Of a DNA stretch of 64,000 bases, positions 50,941 to 60,900 are shown in pieces (position 1 is the first letter of the stretch; every line of letters starts with the position of its first letter). A program made the position numbers and the translations under genes. The notes beneath the pieces were generated by a model, which made no database searches, was not told where the DNA came from, and saw only the letters and a program-made list of their open reading frames with translations. Source of the stretch: Tessaracoccus antarcticus (GTDB lineage: Bacteria; Actinomycetota; Actinomycetes; Propionibacteriales; Propionibacteriaceae); NCBI RefSeq assembly GCF_003688855.1, contig NZ_REFW01000001.1, positions 1,575,252 to 1,639,251 on the forward strand, given 5' to 3'.

Positions 50941-52445
50941 AGAACCCCTTTCTTGGCAAGGAGATCTGGTTCCTGACCGGCTCCCAGGACCTCTACGGTC
51001 CCGAGACGCTCGATCAGGTCGCCAACCAGTCCCGTCATGTGGCGGATCTCCTCGACGGCGCCGACGACGTCCCCGTCACCATCGTCTGGCGTCCGACGCT
51101 GAAGGACAGGGACTCGATCCGGGCCGAGATGCTGGCCGCCAACGCTGACCCCGCCTGCATCGGCGTGATCTGCTGGATGCACACCTTCTCCCCGGCCAAG
51201 ATGTGGATCCTCGGACTGGCAGCACTCGACAAGCCCATGCTGCACCTGCACACGCAGGCGTCCATGGAACTGCCGTGGGCCACCATCGACATGGACTGGA
51301 TGAACCTCAACCAGTCAGCCCACGGCGACCGCGAGTTCGGCTACATCGCCTCCCGCCTGGGCAAGGCCCGCCGCACCGTCGTGGGCCACGCGTCGGTGCC
51401 GGAGGTACAGGCCAAAGTGGGTACCTGGGCGCGCGCCGCCGCCGGCTGGGACTGCTTGCACAACCTGAAGCTCGCGCGCTTCGGTGACAACATGCGCAAC
51501 GTGGCCGTCACCGAGGGCGACAAGACCGAGGCGGAGATCCGCCTCGGCGTGTCCGTGAACACGTGGGCCGTCAACGACCTCGTGGCCGCTGTCGACGCCG
51601 TCCCGGACGCCGAGATCGATGACCTCGTGGCGACCTACGAGAAGCTCTACGACGTCGCGCCCGAGCTCCGCAGCGACGGCGAACGCCACGAGTCGCTCCG
51701 CTACGCCGCCCGCCAGGAACTGGGCATGCTCGGGTTCCTCGAATCCGGCTCCTTCGGCGCCTTCACCACCAACTTCGAGGACCTCGGCGGACTGCGGCAG
51801 CTGCCCGGACTCGCTGTGCAGCGCCTCATGGGGTTGGGTTATGGATTCGGAGCCGAGGGCGACTGGAAGACCGCCATCCTCGTCCGGGCCGCCAAGGTGA
51901 TGGGCCACGGACTGCCCGGTGGTGCCTCCCTCATGGAGGACTACTGCTACGAAATGACCCCCGGGAAGGAAAAGATCCTCGGAGCGCACATGCTGGAGGT
52001 CTGCCCCTCCCTCACCACCGCCAAGCCTCGCATCGAGATCCATGCGCTCGGCATCGGCGACCGCGAGGACCCCGTGCGCATGGTCTTCGACGCCGATGCC
52101 GGTCCCGCCTTGGTGTTGGCAATGTCCGACATGCGTGAGCGTTTCCGGCTCGTCATGAACGTGGTCAAGAACGTCGTGCCGGATGCCCCGCTGCCGAACC
52201 TTCCTGTGGCGCGCGCGGTGTGGGTGCCCGAGCCCGACTTCGCCACGTCGGCCGAGTGCTGGCTGACTGCCGGTGCCGCCCACCACACCGCCATGACCAC
52301 GTCCACGACCCGTGAGATGTGGGAGGATGTCGCAGCCATGGCCGGTATGGAACTCGCTGTCATCGACGAGGACACGACCACGCGCGGCTTTCAGAAGGAG
52401 CTTCGTCTCGAAGCCGTGTGGCACCGCATCACCCAGGGCGTCTGA
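50937..52445 (+). CDS. araA: L-arabinose isomerase
   Basis: Isomerises L-arabinose to L-ribulose; metal-dependent, hexameric, cytosolic. 502 aa. Begins [15 protein letters not shown], followed by [13 protein letters not shown] and [19 protein letters not shown], with [17 protein letters not shown] and [29 protein letters not shown] (metal ligands) near residue 320. ATGA overlap at 50937. 22 bp downstream begins the leader peptide/LacI gene. No arabinose transporter is in the window. Confidence 0.97.
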   Translation: MKNPFLGKEIWFLTGSQDLYGPETLDQVANQSRHVADLLDGADDVPVTIVWRPTLKDRDSIRAEMLAANADPACIGVICWMHTFSPAKMWILGLAALDKPMLHLHTQASMELPWATIDMDWMNLNQSAHGDREFGYIASRLGKARRTVVGHASVPEVQAKVGTWARAAAGWDCLHNLKLARFGDNMRNVAVTEGDKTEAEIRLGVSVNTWAVNDLVAAVDAVPDAEIDDLVATYEKLYDVAPELRSDGERHESLRYAARQELGMLGFLESGSFGAFTTNFEDLGGLRQLPGLAVQRLMGLGYGFGAEGDWKTAILVRAAKVMGHGLPGGASLMEDYCYEMTPGKEKILGAHMLEVCPSLTTAKPRIEIHALGIGDREDPVRMVFDADAGPALVLAMSDMRERFRLVMNVVKNVVPDAPLPNLPVARAVWVPEPDFATSAECWLTAGAAHHTAMTTSTTREMWEDVAAMAGMELAVIDEDTTTRGFQKELRLEAVWHRITQGV

Positions 52446-52466
52446 GTCCCGAAAGGACCATCCACG

Positions 52467-52484
52467 ATGGGCAACACACCATGA
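52467..52484 (+). CDS. Five-codon leader ORF overlapping the LacI gene start
   Basis: ATG-GGC-AAC-ACA-CCA-TGA (MGNTP). A good ribosome site (GAAAGGA, 52451–52457) stands before it, while the LacI ATG at 52481 has none of its own. The stop overlaps that ATG as ATGA. Ribosomes finishing the peptide could restart on the repressor, coupling its level to this leader. Very short; real function is inferred from signals only. Confidence 0.4.
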   Translation: MGNTP

Positions 52485-53485
52485 GGGGCACCACAGCGCG
52501 ACCGCCGGGGATGATGGCGGTCGCCAAGCATGCCGGGGTGTCCCACCAAACGGTGTCGCGCGTCCTGAACACACCGGACAGCGTCCGCCCGCAGACGCGG
52601 GAGAGGGTGCTGGCGTCCATGGCCGAGCTAGGTTTCCGACGCAACCTCGCGGCCCGGGCGCTGGTCACCCAGCTCAGTGGGCTCGTTGGCATCGTATGGA
52701 CAGGGTCGGGCTATTTCGGTCCAGGCAGCACGGTCGCGGCCATCGAGGTCGCGGCCCGTGCCGCCGGGTACTCGGCTCTGGTCACCGCCGTCAGCGACCG
52801 GGACGAGGAGGAACTGGCGGCCGTCTTCTCCGCGTTCCGGGACCGCGGGGTGGAGGGCATCGCCGTCGTGGCGCCGCACCAGCACATGGCCGAGCGCATC
52901 CGGGCCGTCGCCGCGGGTGTCCCCACGGTCGTCGTGGCTGACATGGGCCCCGACCCCGACTTCCATGTCGTCTCCGTGAACCAGGGGCGGGGTGCCGAGA
53001 TCGCCACCAACCATCTCCTGCAGCACGGGGCGCAGTCGGTGACACACGTGTCCGGCCCGCTGGGCTGGTTCGATGCTCTGGCGCGCATCCGCGGACACCG
53101 CGACGCCCTGACCGCAGCCGGCATCGAGATGCCCCGGAGCTGGGTGGGTGACTGGACGGCGCGGCGCGGCCACGAGATCGGCCACGAGATGGTGGCGAAT
53201 CACGCCGTGCCCCCCGCCATCTTCTGCGGCAACGACATGACGGCGCTCGGGATGCTCGCCGCCTTCCGAGAGGCAGGCATCAACGCTCCCCGTGATGTCA
53301 GCATCATCGGCTTCGATGACGTCGACGGCGCAGGATACTTCGCACCACCGCTGACCACGCTGCGCCAACCCTTCGACCAGTTGGGCGCGCTGTGCCTGGA
53401 GGTGTTGCTGAAAGCCATCGCCGGGGAGGAACCCGCAGTGCACGCCATCGAGCCGGAGCTTGTGGCGCGGGGGTCTGTCCTCTGA
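52481..53485 (+). CDS. LacI-family transcriptional regulator (AraR-like)
   Basis: 334 aa. N-terminal helix-turn-helix MAVAKHAGVSHQTVSRVLNTPDSVRPQTRERV (~residues 11–42) with the hinge ELGFRRNLAARALVT. A periplasmic-binding-protein-like effector domain follows (~60–330) with GIVWTGSGYFGPG, VADMGPDPDF, NDMTALGMLAAFREAG and IIGFDDVDGAGYFAPPLTTLRQP. ATG 52481 is favoured by leader coupling; ATG 52511/52514 is an alternative that would keep the HTH. As the last gene after araA it probably represses araBDA through the palindrome at 48473 and is induced by arabinose. Confidence 0.88.
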   Translation: MRGTTARPPGMMAVAKHAGVSHQTVSRVLNTPDSVRPQTRERVLASMAELGFRRNLAARALVTQLSGLVGIVWTGSGYFGPGSTVAAIEVAARAAGYSALVTAVSDRDEEELAAVFSAFRDRGVEGIAVVAPHQHMAERIRAVAAGVPTVVVADMGPDPDFHVVSVNQGRGAEIATNHLLQHGAQSVTHVSGPLGWFDALARIRGHRDALTAAGIEMPRSWVGDWTARRGHEIGHEMVANHAVPPAIFCGNDMTALGMLAAFREAGINAPRDVSIIGFDDVDGAGYFAPPLTTLRQPFDQLGALCLEVLLKAIAGEEPAVHAIEPELVARGSVL

Positions 53486-53528
53486 GCCGCTTCCCGATCT
53501 CGGGCGGCAGGCGTGGCACAGTGGTGAC

Positions 53529-54233
53529 ATGGTCTCCTCGATCGTCATCCTCACCGGTGCCGGCATGTCTGCCGAGTCCGGCATCGCCACCTTCCGGGAC
53601 GCCGACGGGCTGTGGGAGAACCACCGCCCCGAGGATGTGGCCACGCCGGAAGCGTTCGAGGCCGACCCTGTCCTGGTGCACCGCTTCTACAACGATCGCC
53701 GCCGCCAGTTGCTGAACGGCGTCGTGGCTCCCAACGCCGGGCACGTCGCCCTGGCACGGCTTGAGCGCGAGTTCGACGGTGACGTGCTGCTGGTGACCCA
53801 GAACATCGATGACCTGCACGAGCGGGCCGGCTCCACCCGCGTGCTCCACATGCACGGGGAGTTGCTGCGGTCGCGCTGCGTGTTCTGCGACTCCGTGCAC
53901 GAGTTCCGCGGCGACGTGGACGACACCACCCTGTGCCCCGGATGCGGCGCGGTCGGCGGCATGCGGCCGCATGTCGTCTGGTTCGGGGAGATCCCACTCG
54001 GCATGGAACAGATCTTCGAGGCCCTGGAGAGTTGCGACGTCTTCGCCGCCATCGGCACGTCCGGCAACGTCTACCCGGCCGCCGGGTTCGTGCAGGTGGC
54101 CAGGGCGGCGGGGGCGCACACCGTGGAGCTGAACCTGGAGCCTTCCTGGGTCAACACCGACTTTGAGGAGACGCGGCTCGGCCCGGCCGGCACGGCGGTG
54201 CCGGAGTGGGTGGAGGAGATGTTGAACCGCTGA
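53529..54233 (+). CDS. cobB: NAD-dependent protein deacylase (sirtuin)
   Basis: Removes acyl groups from lysines with NAD+ consumption. 234 aa. NAD site VILTGAGMSAESGIATFRDADGLW, catalytic region VTQNIDDLHERAG and LHMHGEL (His), and a zinc module CVFCDS with CPGCG. The segment RFYNDRRRQL carries the Tyr-x2-Arg pair that marks class III desuccinylase/demalonylase sirtuins, as in E. coli CobB. ATG 53529 gives the normal start just before the NAD motif; the frame is open upstream but unsupported. Confidence 0.93.
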   Translation: MVSSIVILTGAGMSAESGIATFRDADGLWENHRPEDVATPEAFEADPVLVHRFYNDRRRQLLNGVVAPNAGHVALARLEREFDGDVLLVTQNIDDLHERAGSTRVLHMHGELLRSRCVFCDSVHEFRGDVDDTTLCPGCGAVGGMRPHVVWFGEIPLGMEQIFEALESCDVFAAIGTSGNVYPAAGFVQVARAAGAHTVELNLEPSWVNTDFEETRLGPAGTAVPEWVEEMLNR

Positions 54234-54278
54234 GAGTCCGGCCGATCGCCGCGACTGACCGGACGTGGCGGCTGCACG

Positions 54279-55997
54279 TCACGCGTCGTGGTGGGGTCGC
54301 TCCCGGTCCAGCACCAGCACCTCCGGTGGGTCGCCGCCCATCACCAGCAGATCTTCGCCGGGGTGAGCGTGCAGTGCTGCTATGAGTGTCTCCTCCGACC
54401 ACGGTGGGGCCGCACCGTCGGACCTCACGAGGACTTGTGTGCGGGCCCCCGTTGCGCGGGATAGTGCCAGCGCCAGTCCCGGGGCAGGGGCGCCGACGAG
54501 GAGCACCGACCTGGGCCCGGTGGGCCGGTTGGGAAGCGCGACATGCCTGTCCTCCCGGAACACAGCCCCGTGGTACGCGGAGACGGCGGCGGCGGTGACG
54601 AGTACCCCGAGGGCATAGCGCATCGACCGGAGGGTCTCCGCGGAGGCCGTGCCCGCGATCACGTCCTGGAGGAGCACGAACACCGCGACGAGCAGGGCCA
54701 CCACCGCCGCGACGCCGACGATGCCGAACAGGAGAACCAGGTACGTCCTGCGGGTGGGCGAGGCGGTTTCTGACACCGGATCGTCGGCGCGGACCCGCTG
54801 GATCCTGCTCCAGAACAACCACCACACGGGCACCCCGACCGCCAGCAGGGTCACCGCACCCAGCAGCGTGTTCACCACCGACATCCCCAGGTCCACGCCG
54901 GGCGTGAAGGACTCGATGGCTGCGACGATGACCATGCCAACGCCTGCGGAGGCGGCGATGAGGCCCAGTGCTGAGACCAAGTACTCGTAGACGCGACGTA
55001 CCTCGCTCCGGTTTCGGCGCGTCTCCGCGAGGATTGCGCCGTGGTACCACCAGATGAGCAGGCCGACGACGGTGAAGGCGAGCGCGCTGGGGGAATCCGC
55101 GAAGTGCTGACGGGCGTTCAGGCCGAGGTGGTCTCCGACCAGCCAGACCAACACCTGCCACAGCAGGATGCTGGCGGCCACGAGTGCTGTGAGCAGCCCG
55201 CCGCCCACACCCACCGGGAGGACGTACGCCAGCCAGGGGGTACTGCGCGGCAGACGTGCTGCGGCGCCCGGCCAGTAGCGCACCCAGACCAGCGCGCCGG
55301 TGATGAACATGGCGCCGAACCGGGCCAATTCCCCTGAAGTCCCGAAGACCAGTTCCCCGGGGCCATCCAGCAGGAGCGCGCCGAGGCTGGTGCCCAGCAG
55401 CAGCCCCATGGAGACGGCGGCCGTCCCCAGGCCGATCAGCGACCCGACCAGCAGGTGGGGCCAGCCGCGCATGTCACCAAGCGGGCGTGCCAGCCTCCAG
55501 TGGAGGGCCCACAACGCACCCCACACGACGAGTCGGGCCAGCGCGTCCCCGTTGACGTCGCCCCGGAGGGCGCCGGACAGCAGGGCCTGCAGCGCCACCA
55601 TGGCGACGATGAGGGCCGTCCACGTTGCCAGCGTGAGGTACACGGCGTACCAGAGCGACGCTGCCTCCTCGGGGTCGTGGCGCATGGCACGGCGGGTCCA
55701 CCAGGCGATCAGGCAGGCCAGCGGGAGTCCGACGAGCGTGAAGGACAGGGGGAGGGCGAGGGTCTCGCCGCCGGAGGTGGTGGCGCCGAAGAGGCGGCCC
55801 AGCAGGTCCGCGACCCCCACGGCGGCCAGGATCGTGAGCGCGAAGAGGAGGAGGTACTGGAAGAAGCGGCGCACGCCGCGCGTTCCGGCGCCCGGGGCGG
55901 CACTCGTCACATGCTCCCGCCGGCGCAAGGCCAGCACGATGACCACGACCAGTGCGGCCGGGATGGCCAGGGCGAACAGCAGCAGGAAATTCATCAT
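54279..55997 (-). CDS. DUF5671-containing multi-pass membrane protein
   Basis: 572 aa from the ATG at 55997 (an adjacent ATG at 55994 is possible; longer in-frame starts overlap the upstream gene). About 12 membrane helices in residues 1–475, with DUF5671-like repeats (RRFFQYLLLFALTILAAVGVADLLGRLF; WWYHGAILAE; YHGAVFREDRH). The final ~80 residues are soluble (SVLLVGAPAPGLALALSRA; LLVMGGDPPEVLVLDRERP). No enzymatic motif is recognised. It follows the next gene (56009) by 11 bp in the same direction, so the two form a small envelope-protein operon. Confidence 0.78.
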   Translation of the reverse strand: MMNFLLLFALAIPAALVVVIVLALRRREHVTSAAPGAGTRGVRRFFQYLLLFALTILAAVGVADLLGRLFGATTSGGETLALPLSFTLVGLPLACLIAWWTRRAMRHDPEEAASLWYAVYLTLATWTALIVAMVALQALLSGALRGDVNGDALARLVVWGALWALHWRLARPLGDMRGWPHLLVGSLIGLGTAAVSMGLLLGTSLGALLLDGPGELVFGTSGELARFGAMFITGALVWVRYWPGAAARLPRSTPWLAYVLPVGVGGGLLTALVAASILLWQVLVWLVGDHLGLNARQHFADSPSALAFTVVGLLIWWYHGAILAETRRNRSEVRRVYEYLVSALGLIAASAGVGMVIVAAIESFTPGVDLGMSVVNTLLGAVTLLAVGVPVWWLFWSRIQRVRADDPVSETASPTRRTYLVLLFGIVGVAAVVALLVAVFVLLQDVIAGTASAETLRSMRYALGVLVTAAAVSAYHGAVFREDRHVALPNRPTGPRSVLLVGAPAPGLALALSRATGARTQVLVRSDGAAPPWSEETLIAALHAHPGEDLLVMGGDPPEVLVLDRERPHHDA

Positions 55998-56008
55998 CAG
56001 GCCACCCA

Positions 56009-56431
56009 TCACTTGCATCCGTAGACGGGCCACGGTTCTTCGGTGAGCAGCCACGTGCCACCGTCGCGACGGAGCGTGAAGCTCTCATCATGCGTCCAGT
56101 TGCCGTTCAGCCCGGAACCCTCCTCGATCCGGAGGTCCACCTTCGCGGTGTCCCCGCTCGTCGTGGTCTTCACCACCGCGATCCGGGCAGTGTCGTTGAG
56201 GTAGGGCTCGGGCAGCGGGTCGGAGCAGCCGAGCGCCGGGTCCAGGTACTGCGCCGCCGTGGCGAGGTCGTCGTCGAACAAGGCACTGACGTAGAGCTGG
56301 ACGACGCCTTCGGGCGTGCCGGCGTCGAGCTCGGGATGCTCACGGCCCCGGGTCGCGAGCGCCGCGACGACAGCGAGCACCACCACGAGCGAAGCCACGA
56401 TGGCCAGTACAGCGGTGGGGCGAGCTCTCAT
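56009..56431 (-). CDS. Membrane-anchored extracytoplasmic protein, unknown
   Basis: 140 aa from the ATG at 56431. A single N-terminal helix (AVLAIVASLVVVLAVVAALA, ~7–26) is an uncleaved anchor or signal. The exported ~110 residues resemble a small NTF2-/Ig-like accessory fold (TPEGVVQLYVSALFDDDLATAAQYLDP, then beta strands ending WLLTEEPWPVYGCK). Two Cys (GCSDP, YGC) may form a disulfide. No function is recognised. It lies upstream of and adjacent to the DUF5671 gene. Confidence 0.72.
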   Translation of the reverse strand: MRARPTAVLAIVASLVVVLAVVAALATRGREHPELDAGTPEGVVQLYVSALFDDDLATAAQYLDPALGCSDPLPEPYLNDTARIAVVKTTTSGDTAKVDLRIEEGSGLNGNWTHDESFTLRRDGGTWLLTEEPWPVYGCK

Positions 56432-56600
56432 GCGGCCAGTATCGTGCCCCGGCGCGCCGGGCATGGGAACCTGCGCAAGACGCGCCGGGCACACGTGACC
56501 TTGGGGCGCTGGCAGGTGTGGAAGCATGTGGGGGAATAGGTGGCGGCCAGACCTGGTCCCGTAGTCGCACTGGCCATCTGCAGAAAGTCGGAGGTGCGCA

Positions 56601-56873
56601 GTGTCCAAACGCACGGAGTGGGTGGCGATGATCGCGTCAGGCGTCGGGCTGTGCGTTGCTGTCGTGCTGACGATCGTTTCCGGGGTGCAGTACAGGCTGG
56701 CCGAGGACCGGGGATTGGACCCGGGCCCAGCCCCGGCGTGGATTGTGGCGGGCACGAATGGGGGGCTGCTGGTCTTTCTTCTGGGGGCGTTGGTGACCGT
56801 GGTGGCTGGCGTCGCCACGCTGCTGCAGCGTCGGCGTGCGACGCGCCTCGCAGCGGAGGCTCCCACGGTCTGA
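56601..56873 (+). CDS. Small two-helix membrane protein
   Basis: 90 aa from a GTG at 56601 behind GGAGGTGC. Helices at ~8–28 (VAMIASGVGLCVAVVLTIVSG) and ~48–72 (IVAGTNGGLLVFLLGALVTVVAGVA), with a basic C-terminal tail (QRRRATR). No known family. It is divergent from the 56009 gene. Confidence 0.65.
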   Translation: MSKRTEWVAMIASGVGLCVAVVLTIVSGVQYRLAEDRGLDPGPAPAWIVAGTNGGLLVFLLGALVTVVAGVATLLQRRRATRLAAEAPTV

Positions 56874-56899
56874 CTCGAGATCCACCCGGTTCCGGCGGT

Positions 56900-57017
56900 C
56901 AGTCCTCGAGGTCGTCGGTGCAATGGTGGCGAACTGGCGGACGGCCCGCACCTCTTCACGGGTCAGCACCAGCACCCAACGCAGCTTGTCGAGCCGGGCG
57001 AGCCAGATCGGGTGCAT
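56900..57017 (-). pseudogene. MazF/PemK-like toxin N-terminal remnant
   Basis: MHPIWLARLDKLRWVLVLTREEVRAVRQFATIAPTTS follows the MazF N-terminal pattern (x-I-x-x-A-x-LDKxRPVLVLTR, then TVAPITS) before losing similarity. The ATG overlaps an upstream TGA as TGATG, the usual antitoxin-toxin junction, and the preceding codons end RTGAELD. The antitoxin gene itself is gone under nei. Too short to be active. Confidence 0.4.
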
Positions 57018-57052
57018 CAGTCAAGCTCGGCACCAGTGCGGTCTGTGGGCGA

Positions 57053-57913
57053 TCACGGGCTCGGCTGGCAGGTGGGGCACCACCACATGACGCGTTCCTG
57101 GCCGGCGCGTGGGTCGGCCACGCTGGTGGCGCCGCCGAGGAAGCCGGAGCGGATGGGGGTGGCGCAGTGTCGGCACGGCTGACCGGCCCGGCCGTAGACG
57201 AAGGTGTTCTGCCCGGGCCGGTTCACGCCCGTGAACACCCGCCGCGAGGCGTGTCGGTTAACGCGCATGGTCTGCGCCGCGAGATCCACGGCGCGCGATG
57301 CTGACACGCCGGAGGCGGGCGAGGTGGGGTGGGCCCCCAGGAGGAAGCACAACTCGTTGCAGTACACGTTGCCGACCCCGGCCAGCACCCGCTGGTCCAG
57401 CAGGGACTCGCCCAGGCTGCGCGTGCCCTGGGCCCGCAGCCGCTCCTCGGCCTCGTGGCGGCCGGGTGTGTCCCAGCGCCCGGGTGCGTCCCAGTCGTCG
57501 TCGAGCGGATCGGGCCCCAAGTGGCCCGTGTGCTGCGGGTAGTCCAATGCCGGCCACAGCTCCACCCTGCCCAGCTCGTGACCCACGAGTTCCACCTCCC
57601 GCGCCGGGTCGGGATACCCCTCCACGCGGACGACCACACGGGCCGTGTGTCCGGGGGAGCGCCATCTGGTGCCGGCGGCGTGGATGTTCCAGATGCCGTC
57701 CATGCGCAGGTGCGTGTACAGCACGAGCGTGTCGTCGGAGGTGGTGCAGTCCCAGTACAGGTTTTTCCCCCACGCCCACACCCGCTCGATGCGGCGGCCC
57801 GTCAAGGAGGCTGTTGCAAGCCGGGGCACACGGAAATCCGTGGACGTGATGAGCCTTCCCTCCAGGCTGGCCATCCGCTCGGCCAGGCGGTGGACCGTGT
57901 CACCCTCGGGCAT
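57053..57913 (-). CDS. nei: Endonuclease VIII-like DNA glycosylase (Nei/Fpg family)
   Basis: Excises oxidised pyrimidines and nicks the DNA strand. 286 aa. It begins MPEGDTVHRLAERM, where Pro2 is the catalytic amine and Glu3 the acid. YTHLRMDGIWNIH and the H2TH-type ESLLDQRVLAGVGNVYCNEL follow. A C-terminal zinc finger CRHC…CPTC starts near residue 250. ATG 57913 overlaps the end of lhr by 14 bp, so the two are co-expressed, a frequent actinobacterial pairing of helicase and glycosylase. Confidence 0.93.
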   Translation of the reverse strand: MPEGDTVHRLAERMASLEGRLITSTDFRVPRLATASLTGRRIERVWAWGKNLYWDCTTSDDTLVLYTHLRMDGIWNIHAAGTRWRSPGHTARVVVRVEGYPDPAREVELVGHELGRVELWPALDYPQHTGHLGPDPLDDDWDAPGRWDTPGRHEAEERLRAQGTRSLGESLLDQRVLAGVGNVYCNELCFLLGAHPTSPASGVSASRAVDLAAQTMRVNRHASRRVFTGVNRPGQNTFVYGRAGQPCRHCATPIRSGFLGGATSVADPRAGQERVMWWCPTCQPSP

Positions 57914-60900
57914 GACCGGCCTCGATGACCACGCCCTGGGGTGACACACGGGCGCCGGCGCCGCGCATCGCGTCCAGGAGGCCGGTGGCGGCCACCCTCT
58001 GGCCGTCGACCTCCTCGATGCGGACGCGGCCCATGCGCCCCTGCAGCGCCGCGCCGTGCAGGGCACGCACCACCAGTGCCGCCACGTCCTCACGGGTGGG
58101 GGACTGCGGCGAGGTGGGCGGGAACAGGGTGAGCTGTCGGCCGCCGCGGCTGACATGGGCGAGGCAGACGCCGTCGGCCAGCACCACCAGCGCACCCGCC
58201 GCCCGGGAGGGTCGTGCAGTGTCGTGGCCGGGCCAGGGCAGGACACTGCCGTAGGGGTTGGCGGGGTCGAGGGCGGACAAGACGGAGACGGCGGGATCCA
58301 GGATGCCGGAGGGCCAGGGGGTCTCGTCGGGGCTGTCGGTGAAGTCGCGGACCTGGTCGATGGTGGCGGAGGTGGCGAACTGCGAGCCGCCGAGGCCCTC
58401 CACGACATAGCCGCGCAGCACCTTGCCGGCCGCCTCCAGTTCCGCCAAAACCCGGTAGGCGGCCGCGAACCCGCCACCGTATCCGTCGGCGGCCACCGCT
58501 CCCCGGGTGATGACGCCGAAGCGTTCGAGCCAGGTGGAGACCTGCGCCACGGCCTGCTCCGCCGGTGCCGTCCTCGGATCCTGCACCGGGTACCAGCGAC
58601 CGGCGACGTCGGGCGGCCCCCCGATGGTGCCGGTGCGTGCCATGAGGGAGCGGCCGGGGCGCGGAAGCCGTGCCCGGCGGCGCGGCGCGGAGCGGGCAGC
58701 CTTGTGGGCACCCTTCGACGAACCACCGATCCGGGCCCGCACGGGCGCCATGGACGCGGGAGCCACCAGTCCCAACTCGGCGGCATGCCATACGTCGTCC
58801 GCCAGAGCGGCCGAGCTGGCACCGGGGTCGGCCGCCTGCCGCAGCGCCCGCAGTTCGGTGAACAGCCCGCCGGAGTCCCGCAGGTCCGTGGCCAGCGCCA
58901 CGGCGTCGTCGTCGGCGGCCACCCCCAGGGGACCCAGCAGATCCAGGTCATCCCGAGGTACCAGGGAGATGAGCGGGTCGTGTGCACCCACGCTCCCGCG
59001 AACACGAATGACCACCTCACCCTCGGCCACCAGTTGGTCCAGGTGCGAGGGCTGGTAGGCGCGCATGCGGGCGGGCAGCACATGGGTCTCCCAGGCGCTG
59101 GCGGGCAGCGCAGCCCCGGCGAGCCGCTGCAACGCGATGAGGACCTCGTCGGGGGTGGAGTCCGGCGGGTCGGTGACCTGGTGCCAGTCGGCCAGGAAGC
59201 GGGCGTAGGCGGAGGGGGACACCGGCTGCACCTGGGCGCGGGCCAGAGCCAGGCACCGCGTGCGAATGCGGCGCAGCACCTCCGGGTCGCAGTATTCGAC
59301 GCCGTCGCGGCCCGGCGTGAAATGGCCCTCCACGAGCCTTCGGGCCCGCACCTCCCGCTCCAGCACGAGGAGGGCGGTGGCGGCGCCGAGCCCGAATGCT
59401 GCGGCCACCTGCCCCACCGTGAACGGGGCGTGGGTGCGGGCGAACCGCGCGATGAGCTGCGTGACGGGGTCACGGCCAGCCGTGTCGTCGGCCGCGGGGG
59501 CGCCGGCCGGGACAGGGATGCCGAGCGCATCGCGGAGCAGTCCCAGGTCGGCGGCGGCCACGAGATGCTCCCGGCCGGACAGCTGCAGGACGTGCACGCG
59601 GTTGCCGAGTGCCTGCACCACGTCGGGGAGTTGTTCGCCCAGGTCGTCATTGAGGTGGCCCGGTAACTCGTTGAGAGGGATGGGGCCCAGCAGACGGGGC
59701 AGGTCGGCGAGGGCGTCAACGGTGGTGACGCGCCGGTCCATTCCACCGGCGGGGCCGGCCCGGTGCTGCAGTTCAGCCTCCACGGCGTCGATGACCTCCA
59801 TGTCGAGCAGTTCACGGAGGTCAACGGTGCCCAGCACGGCGGCCAGCAGGGCCGGGTCCATGGACAAGGTGGCGGCCCGGCGCTCCGCCAGCGGGGTGTC
59901 GCCGTCGTACATGAAGGCACCCGTGTAGCGGAACAGCATGGTGGCCGCGAAGGGGCTGGGGTGGTCCGTGACAACCTCCACCAGTCGCATGGAGCCGCGC
60001 TGGAGGCCCTGCAACACAGTGACCAGGGCGGGGAGGTCGTAGACGTCCTGCAGCACCTCGCGCACGGTCTCGATGATGATGGGGAAGCGTGGGTGGAGTC
60101 GCGCCACCTCGAGCAGCTGGCTGGCACGTTGGCGTTGCTGCCACAGGGGCGCGCGGCGGCCGGGGTCGCGGCGGGGCAGCAGCAGCGCACGGGCGGCGCA
60201 CTCACGGAAACGGGCGGCGAACAGGGCGGTGCCACCCACCTGCTCGGTGACGATGGCGCCCACCTCCTCAGGGTTCACGGTCAGCAATTCGCCGAGCCGC
60301 TCCGCGGCGTCGCTGTCGGGCAGCCGCCAGATGATGCCATCGTCGGAGGCCACGGGCACCACGTCGATGCCGGCCTCCCGGGACAGGGCCTCGCCGATGG
60401 CCAGGGCCCACGCGCCCAGCACCCCGCGGCCGAGAGGGGAGTGCAGGACGCACCGCCAGTCGCCCACCTCGTCGCGGAAACGCTCCAGCACGATGGTGGA
60501 GTCGTCGGGAACGCTGCCGGTGGCCTCCCTCTGCTCGGTCAGGTAGGTGCGGATGTTGGTTTGGGTGTTCTCGTCGAGATACGGCTGCTCGAGCTTCTCG
60601 GGGGTCCGCAGCACCTCGCGGTGGAACCGACCGAGCGCCAGGCCGAGCTCCGCGGGGCGTCCCTCGGCGTCGCCGTGCCAGAACGGGAGGCGACCCGTGT
60701 GGCCGGGTGCCGGCGTGACGCGCACCTGGTCGCGGGTGATCTCCTGGATGCGCCACGACGATGCGCCCAGCGTGAAGACGTCGCCCACCCTCGACTCGTA
60801 GACCATCTCCTCGTCCAGCTCACCCACCCGGCGGCCGACGTCGTCGTCAGTGGCCAGGAACACCCCGAACATGCCCCGGTCGGGGATGGTGCCGCCGGAG

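Noticed and set aside
57053..60235. 1060-aa minus-strand ORF ending in Nei
   Set aside because: Only the final 286 codons are Nei; the upstream part is an out-of-frame Arg/Pro/Thr-rich shadow of lhr.
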